Source: Liolophura sinensis (lineage: Eukaryota > Mollusca > Polyplacophora > Chitonida > Chitonidae). From it: 64,000 nt of DNA. The stretch spans positions 21,280,017 to 21,344,016 of the forward strand of contig NC_088307.1 of assembly GCF_032854445.1 (NCBI RefSeq). Reading direction: 5' to 3'. The notes beneath the pieces were generated by a model. The model did not search any database, was not told where the DNA came from, and worked only from the letters and a program-made list of their open reading frames with translations. Shown here in pieces: positions 52,449 to 63,789 of the stretch. Each line of letters opens with the position of its first letter. Position 1 is the stretch's first letter. Both the position numbers and the translations under genes were made by a program.

Positions 52449-55400
52449 CTGAGAAATGAACAGGGTGATATCAGCCACGAACGAAAACCGAGATGCGGAT
52501 ATTGAGGATACTGGGATTTATCAGCAACAAACGGAAAAGCAGATGCGGATATTGAGGATACTGGGATTTATCAGCCAACAAACAGAAAAGCAGATACGGA
52601 TATTGAGGATGTTGAAGTTTATCAGCCAACAAACGGAAAAGCAGATACGGATATTGAGGATATTGAGGTTTATCAGCCAACAAACGGAAAAGTAGATACG
52701 GATATTGAGGATACTGGGATTTATCAGCCAACAAACGGAAAAGCAGATACGAATATTGGGGGTATTAAGGCTTATCAGCCAACAAACGGAAAAGCAGATA
52801 CGGATATTGAGGATACTGGGATTTATCAGCCAACAAACGGAAAAGCAGATACGGATATTGGGGGTATTGAGGTTTATCAGCCAACAAACGGAAAAGTAGA
52901 TACGGATATTGAGGATACTGGGATTTATCAGCCAACAAACGGAAAAGCAGATACGGATATTGGGGGTATTAAGGCTTATCAGCCAACAAACGGAAAAGCA
53001 GATACGGATATTGAGGATATTAAGGTGTATCAGCCAACAAACGGAAAAGCAGATACGGATATTGAGGATGTTGAGGCTTATCAGCCAACAAACGGAAAAG
53101 CAGATACGGATATTGAGGATGTTGAAGTTTATCAGCCAACAAACGGAAAAGCAGATACGGATATTGAGGATGTTGAGGTGTATCAGCCAACAAACGGAAA
53201 AGCAGATACGGATATTGAGGATGTTGAGGTTTATCAGCCAACAAACGGAAAAGCAGATACGGATATTGAGGATGTTGAAGTTTATCAGCCAACAAACGGA
53301 AAAGCAGATACGGATATTGAGGATGTTGAGGTTTATCAGCCAACAAACGGAAAAGCAGATACGGATATTGAGGATATTGGGATTTATCAGCAACAAACGG
53401 AAAAGCAGATACGGATATTGAGGATATTGGGATTTATCAGCAACCAAACGGAAAGCCAGACACGGATATTGAGGATACTATCAGCAAACAAACGGTATTT
53501 AGCCACATACGGGTAGTCAGATACGAATATTGAGGATACTGGGATCTATCAGTGAACAAACTTAAAGACAGATAGTTATATTGAGGATTCTAGGATTTTT
53601 GAGAAAACAAACGGAAAACAGATAGTGATATTGAGTTTAGTGAGATTTATCAGGAAACAAACAGAAAATCGAGGCCTTTCCACCCGGCAATGCCTTAGAC
53701 TCCATGAATAAACATACACATTATCTCTGTAGGAACGCTTAACGTCGTACGCGTTGCCAGAGGCAGACTATGTTGTTTCATAGCTGATGAGATCCATAAT
53801 TAAGATAGACTATCACCTCATGCAAAGACGTAAAATGTTCTGCCTCATGCTAAAAGTAGTTTGGAGTAGTGTTTTAATGATTTATTTATTTATAACTTCC
53901 TGACCTCAAGCCGTAGCGAGAGCTGGATTCGAACACATTACTTCACTGGTCGGGGACGTTTAATAATGCAGTCTCTCCACGACAGACGATGTGAATCTGT
54001 CTATTCTGTGCTATGTCGAAAGACACCTGCTTTTCTGCTACGATTGAAAAGTGATGTAATCCGCGTTATACAATGAGTTTTTCATTGGTTCAGGGGGTGT
54101 GTCTTCATAAATGCTCATATGGCTTATTATTTATTATTTATTTATTTATTTATTTGATTGGTGTTTTACGCCGTACTCAAGAATATTTCACTTATACGAC
54201 GGCGGTCAGCTTTATGGTGGGTGGAAACCGGGCAGAGTCCGGGGGAAACCCACATGGCTTATTAATCTCAACTTGTCAACTATCGTGTTTCGGGCGAAAA
54301 AAGAGAAATACCTTAGCAATTATTGGCGTCACGAAGCACCCACAAGATTACTAGAAATAAGATTCCCACCAATGAATTTGGTCGAATGTGACTCATATTC
54401 ACCTACCCGCTTCATTCTGTCACAATAACTTTACAACAGCAACATGTTTCGGATTACGATAGTAGCGTTGTTTTCATTGACAATTCTGGATTAATTAATT
54501 CTGTTAATTAGCCATCTATTTCAGCTTTTGTGTTCTCTCAACGGAGGCAGTAAACGGAAGACATCTGCACGAGGAGAGATGCAAATGAGCCACACGTGTT
54601 TTGACGCCTTTCATGTCATCTCATCGCCGCTGTCTTCACAACAAGAAAAAAGAAGATTTATTCAGCTTAAACTTACTGTTAAAATCGTAAATTTCAAACA
54701 CATGGTCGAACTCTGTTTGCGTCAGCTGGTTGTCATTGTTGAGATCATTTGTAACAAACATGATGGACGCTGTCAAGTTGTACGGCCGTAGGTCGATCCT
54801 GAAAGTGAAGAACATAGAAGACACTGTCGCATTAAACGTTGAACGGCTTAAAGGGTACATAGACAAGACTTCCAAAACCAAGATTATGGTTTCAAATGAG
54901 ATTGAGAAAAATCACTATCATCTTTGGGGTATAGTTTGCATCTTTTAATAATCCCTCTATTTTACGATCCGTCAGTTGTCAGCCATTTTCGGAAATGGTG
55001 TCATAAACGAACATACTGGGAAGGCAGGACCTGTATAGCATCCATCAACGTTGACGCCACGGCTGCTAGCTACTTAATTTCCGGGCTGACCACTGGGGCC
55101 TTAAGAAATGTAAAATTTAGAGTCCTTTTCAATTCCAAGAAAATCGATGATCTTTTTGCGCTTCTAAATGTTAGGACTCACTTTTAACTGCATGCCAAAC
55201 AATAAAAACCAAACACTTCATGTATCTGTTTAAATGAAGAATGATTGAATGAATCACTATGTCTTCACCCACTTCGACGATCCACCATAATGTTGGCCGC
55301 CGTCGTAGAAGTGAAATATTTATCTTGAATATGGCGTAAAAACATGAATCAAATAAATAACTAAACACTTCGGCAAGTTTAAACCTTGAGATATTGAGCG

Positions 55401-55694
55401 ATTTTCGCGTTACGTGTTTTTTTTTTCTCTTCAGCCAATATGACATATACAAGTACGTCAGACAGGGAAAGGCTCGCCGTTAACTTTCCAAAGTTCCGTG
55501 GTCTACTCCAGGCATTCTGTTTTCTTCCACACATAAATCAGACGGCTAAATATGTAAATATAAATATATTCTTGAGTACACTATACTACATAGTACACTG
55601 GTATAATGTGTGATCAAAGTAAACAAATAAAAATGAAATCTTACTGCGCCGAAGCTGCGGCAAAAGCAGCTGCCAAAGTCACGAGTAACAACAT
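52210..55694 (-). CDS. Secreted EF-hand protein, gene 2 (136 aa)
   Basis: Joining 55694-55645, 54798-54677 and 52448-52210 gives 411 nt with GT..AG introns at the same positions and phases as gene 1. Signal peptide MLLLVTLAAAFAAASA, then QIDLRPYNLTASIMF. EF-hand loops are at 35-46 (DLNNDNQLTQTE), 55-66 (DFNKDKIIERHE) and 90-101 (DMDHDHRLERHD). At 110-121 the acidic DEDSECDSSNED sits where a fourth loop is expected; it lacks the central glycine and the hydrophobic residue at position 8, so binding there is doubtful. The tail after 121 has two cysteines. Loop 1 has Asn in place of the Gly of gene 1. An alternative donor (GAC-A/GTGAGT at 52283) could bypass the last 24 residues. Clearly a tandem duplicate of gene 1, predicted to be secreted and calcium-binding. 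Confidence 0.85.
52490..53510. repeat. 51-bp minisatellite in EF-hand gene 2 intron
   Basis: About 20 copies of a 51-bp unit (GCAGATACGGATATTGAGGA, then TTATCAGCCAACAAACGG). The period is 17 codons, and long open frames exist on both strands (up to 308 codons). It ends just before the exon 3 acceptor and degenerates at its far end (53510-53680). Translation is not supported: no start context, no splice sites, and several frames are open at once. Confidence 0.95.
54130..54253 (-). mobile_element. SINE-1, 5'-truncated, with target duplication
   Basis: Tail and part of the central block only. The direct repeat ATGGCTTATTA at 54119-54129 and 54254-54264 shows that truncation happened at insertion. 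Confidence 0.9.
54677..54798 (-). CDS. EF-hand gene 2, exon 2
   Basis: 122 nt, acceptor CACTTTCAG, donor GTAAGT. Encodes IDLRPYNL through YDFN. Confidence 0.9.
55270..55365 (+). mobile_element. SINE-1 tail copy
   Basis: GATCCACCATAATGTTGGCC to AATCAAATAAATAAC with an inserted TTATC. Confidence 0.75.
55645..55694 (-). CDS. EF-hand gene 2, exon 1 (signal peptide)
   Basis: 50 nt, donor GTAAGA. 5'UTR 55695-55713 lies behind the acceptor TATTCACAG. Confidence 0.85.
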
Positions 55695-55789
55695 TCTGTT
55701 TTGTGGGTCCGATCTGTGAATACAAAAGTTAACTGTCGTTACCCGCGAGCTGGATGAGAGAAAAAGGTTAATGTGTACGACAGGAAGAT

Positions 55790-55975
55790 GACCCAGGAGC
55801 CTCTCACCAATGCGGTCGCTGTGAGTTCAAGTCCAGCTCATGCTGGCTTCCTCTCCGGCCGTAAGTTGGAAGGTCTGCCAGCAACCTGCGGATGGTCGTG
55901 GGTTTCCACCCACCATAATGCTGGCCGCCGTCGTAAAGTGAAATATTCTTGAGTACGGCGTAAAACACCAATCAA

Positions 55976-56025
<50 letters not shown>
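55790..56025 (+). mobile_element. SINE-1, 5'-truncated, with 28-bp target duplication and (TA)n tail
   Basis: Starts GACCCAGGAGCCTCTCACCA and ends AAATAAATA(TA)n. The 28-bp direct repeats at 55762-55789 and 56026-56053 (core AATGTGTACGACAGGAAG) are identical. A second TA run follows the right repeat. Confidence 0.92.
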
Positions 56026-56030
<5 letters not shown>

Positions 56031-56049
56031 GTTAATGTGTACGACAGGA

Positions 56050-56103
<54 letters not shown>
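55980..56103. repeat. Two (TA)n microsatellites flanking a target-duplication copy
   Basis: 55980-56025 grew from the SINE tail. 56053-56103 follows the duplicated target, whose last bases are GAT(AT)n. Confidence 0.92.
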
Positions 56104-56109
<6 letters not shown>

Positions 56110-56358
56110 TTCCTAACATTGATGATGTTTAGAAAAATGATGTTTCTTAAATTCTTAAAAGGAATGATTTACACCATGACTGTACGAAGAGCTATCAAAG
56201 TTCAAGTAATCAAATACCAAAATGTCTTAGTGGCTACCATATGATTTGCAACCCTATGAGTAACCCTACAGCAGAAAATTCCCACACACATACGCCAGCT
56301 CCCGGCTCGAGCTTGTCTCTGTACTGTTCCCAACAATGAAACACCGTCGAAGCTTTGG

Positions 56359-56510
56359 CGTGGGAAGGTCTTACAGCAGCCTGCGGATGGTCGTGAGTTT
56401 CTCCCTGTCTCTGCCCGGTTTCCTCTCACCATAATGCTGGTCGCCGTCGTATAAGTGAAATATTCTTGAGTACGGCGAAAAACACCAACCAAATAAATAA
56501 ATAAATAAAT
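56359..56510 (+). mobile_element. SINE-1, 5'-truncated, with target duplication
   Basis: Direct repeat CGAAGCTTTGG (56348-56358) and CGAGGCTTTGG (56511-56521) flanks the copy. The tail is (AAATA)n. Confidence 0.88.
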
Positions 56511-56529
56511 CGAGGCTTTGGTAGGCCTA

Positions 56530-56745
56530 CTACCACGCGTCAGTCCAAAACGTTAAGATGTCGGTCATACAAGAGTTCACAGTGCGATTGGGGATAAACG
56601 AACTGTTACAGTCTGTTTCTTTTAGCGAGTCGCCTATTTTCAGCTGGTTGTAAAACCAGTCATACTCGCTACCAAAATTGCCTGTAGTCAGTGAGATGTA
56701 ATAACCCAAGGCATACACATCCATAAGCCTATACTGGAGGTTCAT
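56530..56745 (-). other. Unrecognised open frame, possible exon
   Basis: 72 codons on the minus strand with a possible acceptor CCTCCAG before TATAGGCTT and a pyrimidine-rich tract upstream. It has two cysteines, an N-x-S and an N-x-T sequon, and ends FWTDAW before TAG. The start (DMNLQYRLMDVYALGYY) loosely resembles the third EF-hand of gene 2 (DMDHDHRLERHDFDNFF), but the other loop residues are gone. It lies inside the proposed 5'UTR intron of gene 2. Confidence 0.25.
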
Positions 56746-57349
56746 ATCCGTGCAAAGAAAATGAAGTTAGAACGCTTTTTTCTAATTTATAATGGTAAAC
56801 CCCATAAGCATTGTTTCGACACCAAGAACGCATTGCTTCGGGTGACGTCGTAATTATTCTGAAACAAGTGGCATGCTGGACACTGAGCGTGAAGAGTAAT
56901 ATGTTTACAACAGGTTTAGAGTGACGTCAATAGAGCTTAGATGTTGTCACTTTTCCTCAAAACATACCGGACTCCGCTGATTCCCCAGGATCCCACTTGT
57001 TTTTGAATGACTATGACGTCACCCGAGGCAGTGAGTTCTTGCCGTTGAAACTGTGCTTACGCAGTTTAACATTTTGAATTAGAAAAAGCCTTCTAACTTT
57101 ATTTTCTTGGCAAGGATATGAATTTTCAACACACCGATGTGTAGAATTAGTGTTCTTACGTGTCACTGTCAAAAGCAATCTTTGTATCGGGTATGACTGA
57201 TTTTACAGACAGCTGAATATAGGCGACTCAGCAAAAGAAAGACTATAGCATCCCTGAAAGAGCTCACGCAACCACACCTCGCTCACTGAATTGTCAATTC
57301 ATGTTTCAAACGAGAAACCGTGAATTCGTGTATTCACAATTTTACGAAA

Positions 57350-57475
57350 GTTGGGTCATTTACTTGCCAATGGTCGGTGGTTTATGTCGGGCACTCCGTT
57401 TTGCCCACCCACACAGCTGATCGCCACCATTAAAATTTTTTTGAGTATGGCGTCAAGTATAAATCAAATAAATTA
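57350..57475 (+). mobile_element. SINE-1 fragment, old
   Basis: GCCAATGGTCGGTGGTTTAT, then TTGAGTATGGCGTCAAG and AATCAAATAAATT. Confidence 0.6.
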
Positions 57476-57860
57476 ACGACAGCAACGATTTAAGCGACAG
57501 CAATGACACTTATCACTAGAGTGTCATGTTTGGTATCTTTATCAGCCTACGTCAAAGGGGAAGCCCTGTTAACGTGACAACATTAAAGGCAATGGCTTGG
57601 TGCCATGACACATCGGCCATCGTAGTATGACAAAAATAACGACAAAATGACGACGAATCCCAGCCGGAACCAAGAGACACGTTACAATAGTTTACATTCT
57701 GGATTTTCATGGTATTAAACTTTTCACAAACGCAAATACTATCTAACGAAAACGCATGAATGACATCGCTTTTACGATCGACGCTTGTAGCGATCTTCGT
57801 AAATTTTCAGCAATGTACACAGGTATACCAGAGAGAATGAACGACAAAAGACGTACTTAC

Positions 57861-57914
57861 CTGCAATTAATGGCAAATGACAGGTGGCAAGTCCTTTGGA
57901 TTGGGTTTTATATC
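57861..57914 (-). promoter_or_regulatory. Candidate promoter and 5'UTR exon of EF-hand gene 2
   Basis: Minus strand GATATAAAAC (57914-57905) is followed about 44 bases later by a consensus donor GCAG/GTAAGT at 57860. That is the same arrangement and spacing as upstream of gene 1. The matching acceptor would be 55713. Inferred from layout only. Confidence 0.4.
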
Positions 57915-58694
57915 AAAGGTTATCTCAGGTCACGAGATAATGTCTCCCACGAAGCCATGTGTCGCCAGATATACATGTATATATGTAGTAGAACATGTAA
58001 ACGACACATAAACATCCAATGGTAGCGGTAAATGTAGACAGGAGTGGCTGCGAATATGTCAGTTTTAAACATCAAAAATATTTTAAGGCATATGGAAAAA
58101 AAAACTTTTCAAAAAAAAAAAAAAACAAAGAAAAAAAAAAGGAAATTGCAAGGGGGAATGGAAGAGTCTATGGGGATAGAGCGTCCTCATCGAAATAATG
58201 CCGGGACACGCAAGATGCGGGTTCAATCCCGCCCTTGAACAGGGAATTTGTCTTTTTTACAAAACACGGTAGACGACGCTGGGATGCCCGTTTCCGCAGT
58301 CTAACGTTCGCTGAAGAACTCTTGTCTTCCACTAATAAGATATTAATTTCTGCCGTTTACGTCATGCGTGAGTGTTTATCCGTGGAAATTCCTGGCTATG
58401 GTGTTAATAAATATATAAATAAAAATATCGAAGTAAGGGCTTTTTAAAACATTAAAATTCGTACACTTGGTGGATGTATTTTATCTCTTGACGTGCAATG
58501 GTCAAGCCGGTGTTTTTGTATAAACTGCCACTGTAGGAGGAGGCCTACATATGGTATCATGTCTGTAGGCATGAGATACGACGTTCTGGTGATTCAGCAC
58601 TACACACTAAAAAACAATCTGCTAAATCTGACAATGTAGATTAGATTATGTTACTTTCAGTGTAACATTATGTTATGGGTTACACAATAACACA

Positions 58695-58980
58695 GACCGC
58701 TTAGCTGGCTTAATGGTTAGAGCGTCCGCCTTGAAGTCAGGGAACCTGGGATCAAAGACTTCAAAAATGGTACTTCTTCCTGCCTCGCATGGCGCTCAGT
58801 ATTGAGAGATTAGAGCACGGAAACAAGACCGGTTGGTCCGGTGTTAGTATATAGTGAATGGGTGGGTTGTCATGTCTGGTGTTTTCTGCATGATACTTCA
58901 GTGGCAGCAGCACTTTGATGGCATAGATTCGCCTTGCCGCAAGAAGACAATATATGTACACAAATCTAATGACTCCACGT
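58695..58980 (+). mobile_element. SINE-2, most complete copy
   Basis: tRNA-like head CTTAGCTGGCTTAATGGTTA followed by GAGCGTCCGCCTTGAAGTCA and AACCTGGGATCA, then a body found in three other places. Defines the family in this window. Confidence 0.75.
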
Positions 58981-59644
58981 TGTTATAGGTTTGAAAAAAA
59001 TGCTAAGTACAACGTAAAACATATACCTACACGATATTCCATTACACTAACAAAAGTATCCTGATCAAATAAGAGAAGACGTCATTAAAATATAGCAAAA
59101 TATTTTATGGCAATAACATGATCTTTTCCGTGACCACCTGGAAAAACACAGTATTCTCTAAATTTTAGAGATTAATTTCTAGAGGGTGTAATAAATAAAG
59201 ACCCGCTTTCTTTCCACCATAACGCGGGCCGCCGTCGTATAAGCGAAATATTCTTTAGTACGGCATAAAACACCAATCCGATACTAAATAAATTGACAGT
59301 TACAAGGATGTACATGGTAGAATTCATGCTGTTCTAAGTTTGTTCACGACGTGTCATGATCACCGTCAAAAACACACCAATACCGTGCCATGTGCATTCA
59401 TTTATCACGACATACACACGAATCCCGTAGGCCTTCATTCGAAATTTTTCATTACACTGTGCCAGTTGTCCCTTCCTTCATATCTCAATATTATTACTTA
59501 AACTGTTTGTCTAATTAAACACATGATAATTGTGGCTCATTTATATACACTGTCATCTACCCATTTATACAAGTTTTATATAAACGTTATAAGCTTATGT
59601 GGGCCTATTCACACTGATGCCTCTTAAACGTTATAACGGTCTAT

Positions 59645-60110
59645 GGTATATATCTGTTCTTATCTGTATTACTCAACCATTCACATTTACAATTATGCAG
59701 CCGTATTGTCGAAAACTTATTTATTTATTTGATTGGTGTTTTACGTTGTATTCAAGGGTATTTCACTCATACGACGGTGTCCAGCATTATGGTGGAAGGA
59801 AACCCACGACCATCCGCAGATTGCTGTCAGACCTTACCACACACAGCCGGAGAGGAAGCCAGCATGAGCTGGACTTGAACTCACAACGACCGCATTGGTG
59901 AGAGGCTCCTGTGTCATTACGCTGCGCTAGCGAGCTAACCAACTGAACTTTTCGAAAAATATCAACACGATCAGTAATACCCACTGTCATTCTACGGTAT
60001 ATATCTGTTCTTATCAGTACTATGTAATCATTCACAGTTAGAATTATGCAATAGTATTTTCGAAAAATATCAACACGATCTGTAATATTTACTGTTGTTC
60101 TTTGCAGTAA
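59645..60110. repeat. Tandem 125-bp units, one split by a SINE
   Basis: GGTATATATCTGTTCTTATC to TTTCGAAAAATATCAACACG occurs uninterrupted at about 59995-60080. The first occurrence begins at 59645 and is broken after GTCGAAAA by the minus-strand SINE-1 at 59716-59946, resuming with TTCGAAAAATATC. Confidence 0.8.
59716..59946 (-). mobile_element. SINE-1 inserted in the 125-bp unit
   Basis: Nearly full length on the minus strand. The central block lacks the GGGCTCTGCCCGG part. TCGAAAA on both sides is a probable target duplication. Confidence 0.88.
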
Positions 60111-60445
60111 TGTACAGGCAGCTGTCAAAATCCCACCCTTCAGTCGTGGGTGTCTGCATGCACACAGGTATATAAAGGTTTTGGATTGAACTGGTTCAGG
60201 ATTGATAGGTCAATTGCGGTCATGTCCGGGTAAAAGTCGGCGGTAGTCGTGTACTTGTAACGTAACGATCTTTTCTTTTTAACGTCGGCATTACAACGTC
60301 CACCGAGATATTAGTGAAATCGCGAAGGGCCCAAATAGCGCTATGACCTGACATCAATATAGAAAAGTGTCACTTGTTCTGACCAAGTCGCGTTTAATAC
60401 TCCCTGTTCATTTTGACATAAATTCTGTTGTCTTTGTGATGCTTG

Positions 60446-60950
60446 AAATGATGAGTCGTTTGTGACTAAACCTTGATAGAGTGTGGACGAAATAGTACCG
60501 CCACGCATAACCGTGACTAATGAGTCGTTTATGATTAAATCATCCAGGAGTGTGGATGAAATGGTACCGCGAGGTATAACCGTGACTAATGAGTCTTTTG
60601 TGATTAAATCATCCAGGAGTGTGGATGAAATGGTACCGCGAGGTATAACCGTGACTAATGAGTCGTTTGTGATTAAATCATCCAGGAGTGTGGATGAAAT
60701 GGTACCGCGAGGTATAACCGTGACTAATGAGTCGTTTGTGATTAAATCATCCAGGAGTGTGGATGAAATGGTACCGCGAGGTATAACCCTGACTAATGAG
60801 TCGTTTGTGATTAAACCGTTCAGGAGTGCGGATGAAATGGTACCGCGAGGTATAACCGTGACAAATTAGTCATTTGTGATTAAATTGCCCAGGAGTGTGG
60901 GCGAAATGATACCGCCACATATAACCCTGACTATTAAGTCGTTCGCTTTA
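60446..60950. repeat. 69-bp minisatellite
   Basis: About seven units of 69 bp (23 codons) with core GGTACCGCGAGGTATAACCG and GAGTCGTTTGTGATTAAATC. Central copies are almost identical. A SINE-1 tail fragment (-) at 60950-61010 interrupts it, and ACTAATGAGTCGTTTGTGAC resumes at 61034. Confidence 0.93.
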
Positions 60951-61609
60951 TGTGATTGCTATTTTACGCCGCACTCTTGAATATATCACTTTTTATGACG
61001 GCGTTCAGACCTTCTCACACAGGGTTGTCGGGGACTAATGAGTCGTTTGTGACAGAAGTCACATACACCTTACCGTGATATGCTCATTATGAAGATTTTG
61101 ATACGTATATACATCCGGAGTTAAGTGTGTACGGACGGGAATCAAAAGGGGCTTGGTGATACAAACAATATAAAGTATGTAGTTTTCCAAACGTACACCG
61201 CAAGCTAAATGTAAGCTTTGATTAAGCGAAAGATGCTTGAGGGGAACTAAAAGAATGCATCTCTTTGTTACTTTGATAAACCTAGTCAAAACATACAAAG
61301 TAACCCGGATAGATCACACAAATGTCACGTCAAGCATAGTTGTATAACGGACATCCGCTCGGATGCACGCGACCGGAAATGCGACGTACACAGATATTGT
61401 GCCATTTTGAAATGGGACGGCCTCTATAGATTCCTACAAACATCCAGAATTTAGCCTATGTTAAACTGTCCAAGTAATTTGTGTTCGTGGTTGGGGGGGG
61501 GGGGGGGGGCCTGAAATAGGTTCAGTCCATCCGTCTTACTGTTTGCTCGTCGGTTCGTCCATCCTGTCGTCCGCCTATTCCGAGCCGTTTATACATTCAC
61601 AAAGGTTTA

Positions 61610-61800
61610 AGGGTTAAACTCCGTGGTCGAGTGATTATAGCGTGCTAGCGCAGCCCAATCACCCACGAGTCCACAAGCCGGGGCATCATGTAGTGTGCGT
61701 TTGGTTTAATTTTCGCTTGTTTGATAAACATCTCACCATAATGCTGGCTTCAAATATTCTTGCGTACCACGTGAATCACTAATCCAAAAAATAAACAAAA
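61610..61800 (+). mobile_element. SINE-1 copy, internally deleted
   Basis: Head ACTCCGTGGTCGAGTGATTA, then GCTAGCGCAGCCCAATCACC and CACCATAATGCTGGC. The middle is lost or replaced. Confidence 0.6.
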
Positions 61801-62389
61801 AATACAAAAACAAAACAAGAGCAAAACAAAAATAAATAAATAAAAATAAATAAATACATCCTAGTTAATCAGGCGGCGATCTGCAGAGGGGATAATGGGC
61901 AAATACGAAGCAAGAAAACTGTTTTTCACACAATCATGTTATATTCAAGTTTTCAACAAAACGTAAAGCTTCCTACACAAAAGCTTCAATAAACTTTATA
62001 ACATCTGGACATTCCTGTGGACATTTTCGGCTCGTTTCGTAACAACTCACTACGTAGGCCTATACATGAAATGTGTTACGCTGAACTTACGTCTGACCGA
62101 CTGGTATGACGGATGGCGAGTAACATAAAACGAGACATTCTGTCGACTATTACCGGAAAACAAGACAAACGAAGACGGAAACACCCACACTCTTGTTTGG
62201 CGCCCGACTCAAGCATACATACTACAAACACAATGGCCGGCATCGTGTAACGTATACATAATGGTAAATACCTGTTATATGTGTTATAAATACTGTGATT
62301 TGACCAACAACAATGTGTAAACATCTCATAACGTTGTGGTGTCAAGTAACGAGTGGCATACTATATATTATGTTAACTGTAAACACAAG

Positions 62390-62503
62390 GCTTCATCACA
62401 CTTTTCAACTTCATCACACTTTTCAACTTCATCACACTTCTCGACTTCATCACACTTTTCGACTTCATCACACTTTTCGACTTCATCACACTTTTGAACT
62501 CTA
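62390..62503. repeat. 18-bp minisatellite, about 6 copies
   Basis: Unit CTTCATCACACTTTTCAA with CGA variants. The period is six codons, so both strands stay open (LHHTFQ and KCDEVE). Confidence 0.93.
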
Positions 62504-63789
62504 ACTTCACAAAGATACAACACAACTATATTAGTCGTCCGATAATCAAAACACAACTGAATGTAGGCCTTGCCATTCTTTAAACCTCCATACAAAATGC
62601 AAATACATGAAAATTTTTCCTCGAAAATAAATTGAAATCTCTTCTAGTAGCTGACTTTCAGTCGTAAAAACGATTAGTTTTCGCCTTTCTGGTCAAAGAT
62701 AATTTGAACATTCTGAATTCCTTTAAAATCAACGGGAATCAGCTAAAAATTCTCATTGGTGCAAATAAGTTTTAATTCACAAAACCGATCGAGATGCACT
62801 GGTACCTTTCTGTGTACACTTCCAAGACATTTCTAAAAAAAGAAAAAAAGAATCCACTATTCCCATATCTCCGAACACATTAACTCGAACGTTGTTGCCT
62901 ATCGATGCAGTCAGTACACAGGATAGCACTGGGGATGTACCGGCATTTCGCATATGCCTCATACCATATAACAACATACCAATCCAATCCAACTTAAGAC
63001 AAATCGGAGAATTCCGGGGTCTCAGATTCACTTCCATAAGCCTGGGATTAAGACAGGCGTCTACCTTAATCCCAGCTTACACAGCAGAGACCAATCTTAT
63101 ATCGCGCACAACCTTAATTCTGTAATGAAAAGGTATCCGATTGGGACGACTGTCGCAGACACGATTCATAAATCCTAAGACCAGCTTGTATATCAACATC
63201 CAATGGCAAACTCAAGATATATAGTAGACTGATCCCCCGGCGAGTACTGGAATCAATCGAACTGTGTACAGCAACTTTAATGTCAAGAGTTCTCAACATT
63301 TATAGCCTTAATTTCGTTAAATGTGATAAGTACAACACGTTCAACTTCTAGTAGGCCTACCGGTAGGCTAATTAACTCCTGGTTTCTCTGCACGCTGACA
63401 TCAAAATAATGACCTTGCTCTCTTCAGCATTTGCCTGTATACAATATTCTAAAAACTAGACTTCACATTAAGGAACTGTAATGCTAAAATACCTCTTCAG
63501 GTGAACAACAACAACAACATTCCATTTCAACAACAACAACATGAACAAATTTGTCTACAGATCACATTTCTGGTATATAAATACTCTAGTTTGTTAACTC
63601 TCATAAATATAGGCTTTACGGAAGCATGAACAATTCGCTCAACATTTACAATCTCCCCTAGCAGGACAACGGATTAACATTTCTCCTGCAAAACGTTATC
63701 CATTTACATAAACAATTTTAATTTACATATCTGGAAGCTGATCAGATGATCTTCATGTCCACCATATTTTACATCCTATAGAAGTGTAT

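Larger units (their letters stand above)
57920..60445. other. No gene seen; SINEs and a duplicated 125-bp unit
   Basis: Holds a tRNA-like segment at about 58168-58225 (GCGGGTTCAATCCCGCC) that does not fold into a complete tRNA, a SINE-1 tail at 59215-59295, and the units described at 59645-60110. Confidence 0.5.

Noticed and set aside
52521-53447. 308-codon minus-strand open frame and plus-strand counterparts
   Set aside because: Entirely inside the 51-bp minisatellite; several frames are open on both strands and there are no splice or start signals.
58168-58225. Possible tRNA gene around GCGGGTTCAATCCCGCC
   Set aside because: Only a T-arm-like stem is evident; acceptor and anticodon arms do not pair. 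More likely a SINE head remnant.
62777-63299. Minus-strand open frames near the right edge
   Set aside because: No domain, no signal peptide and no splice context; lengths are as expected by chance in AT-rich DNA.
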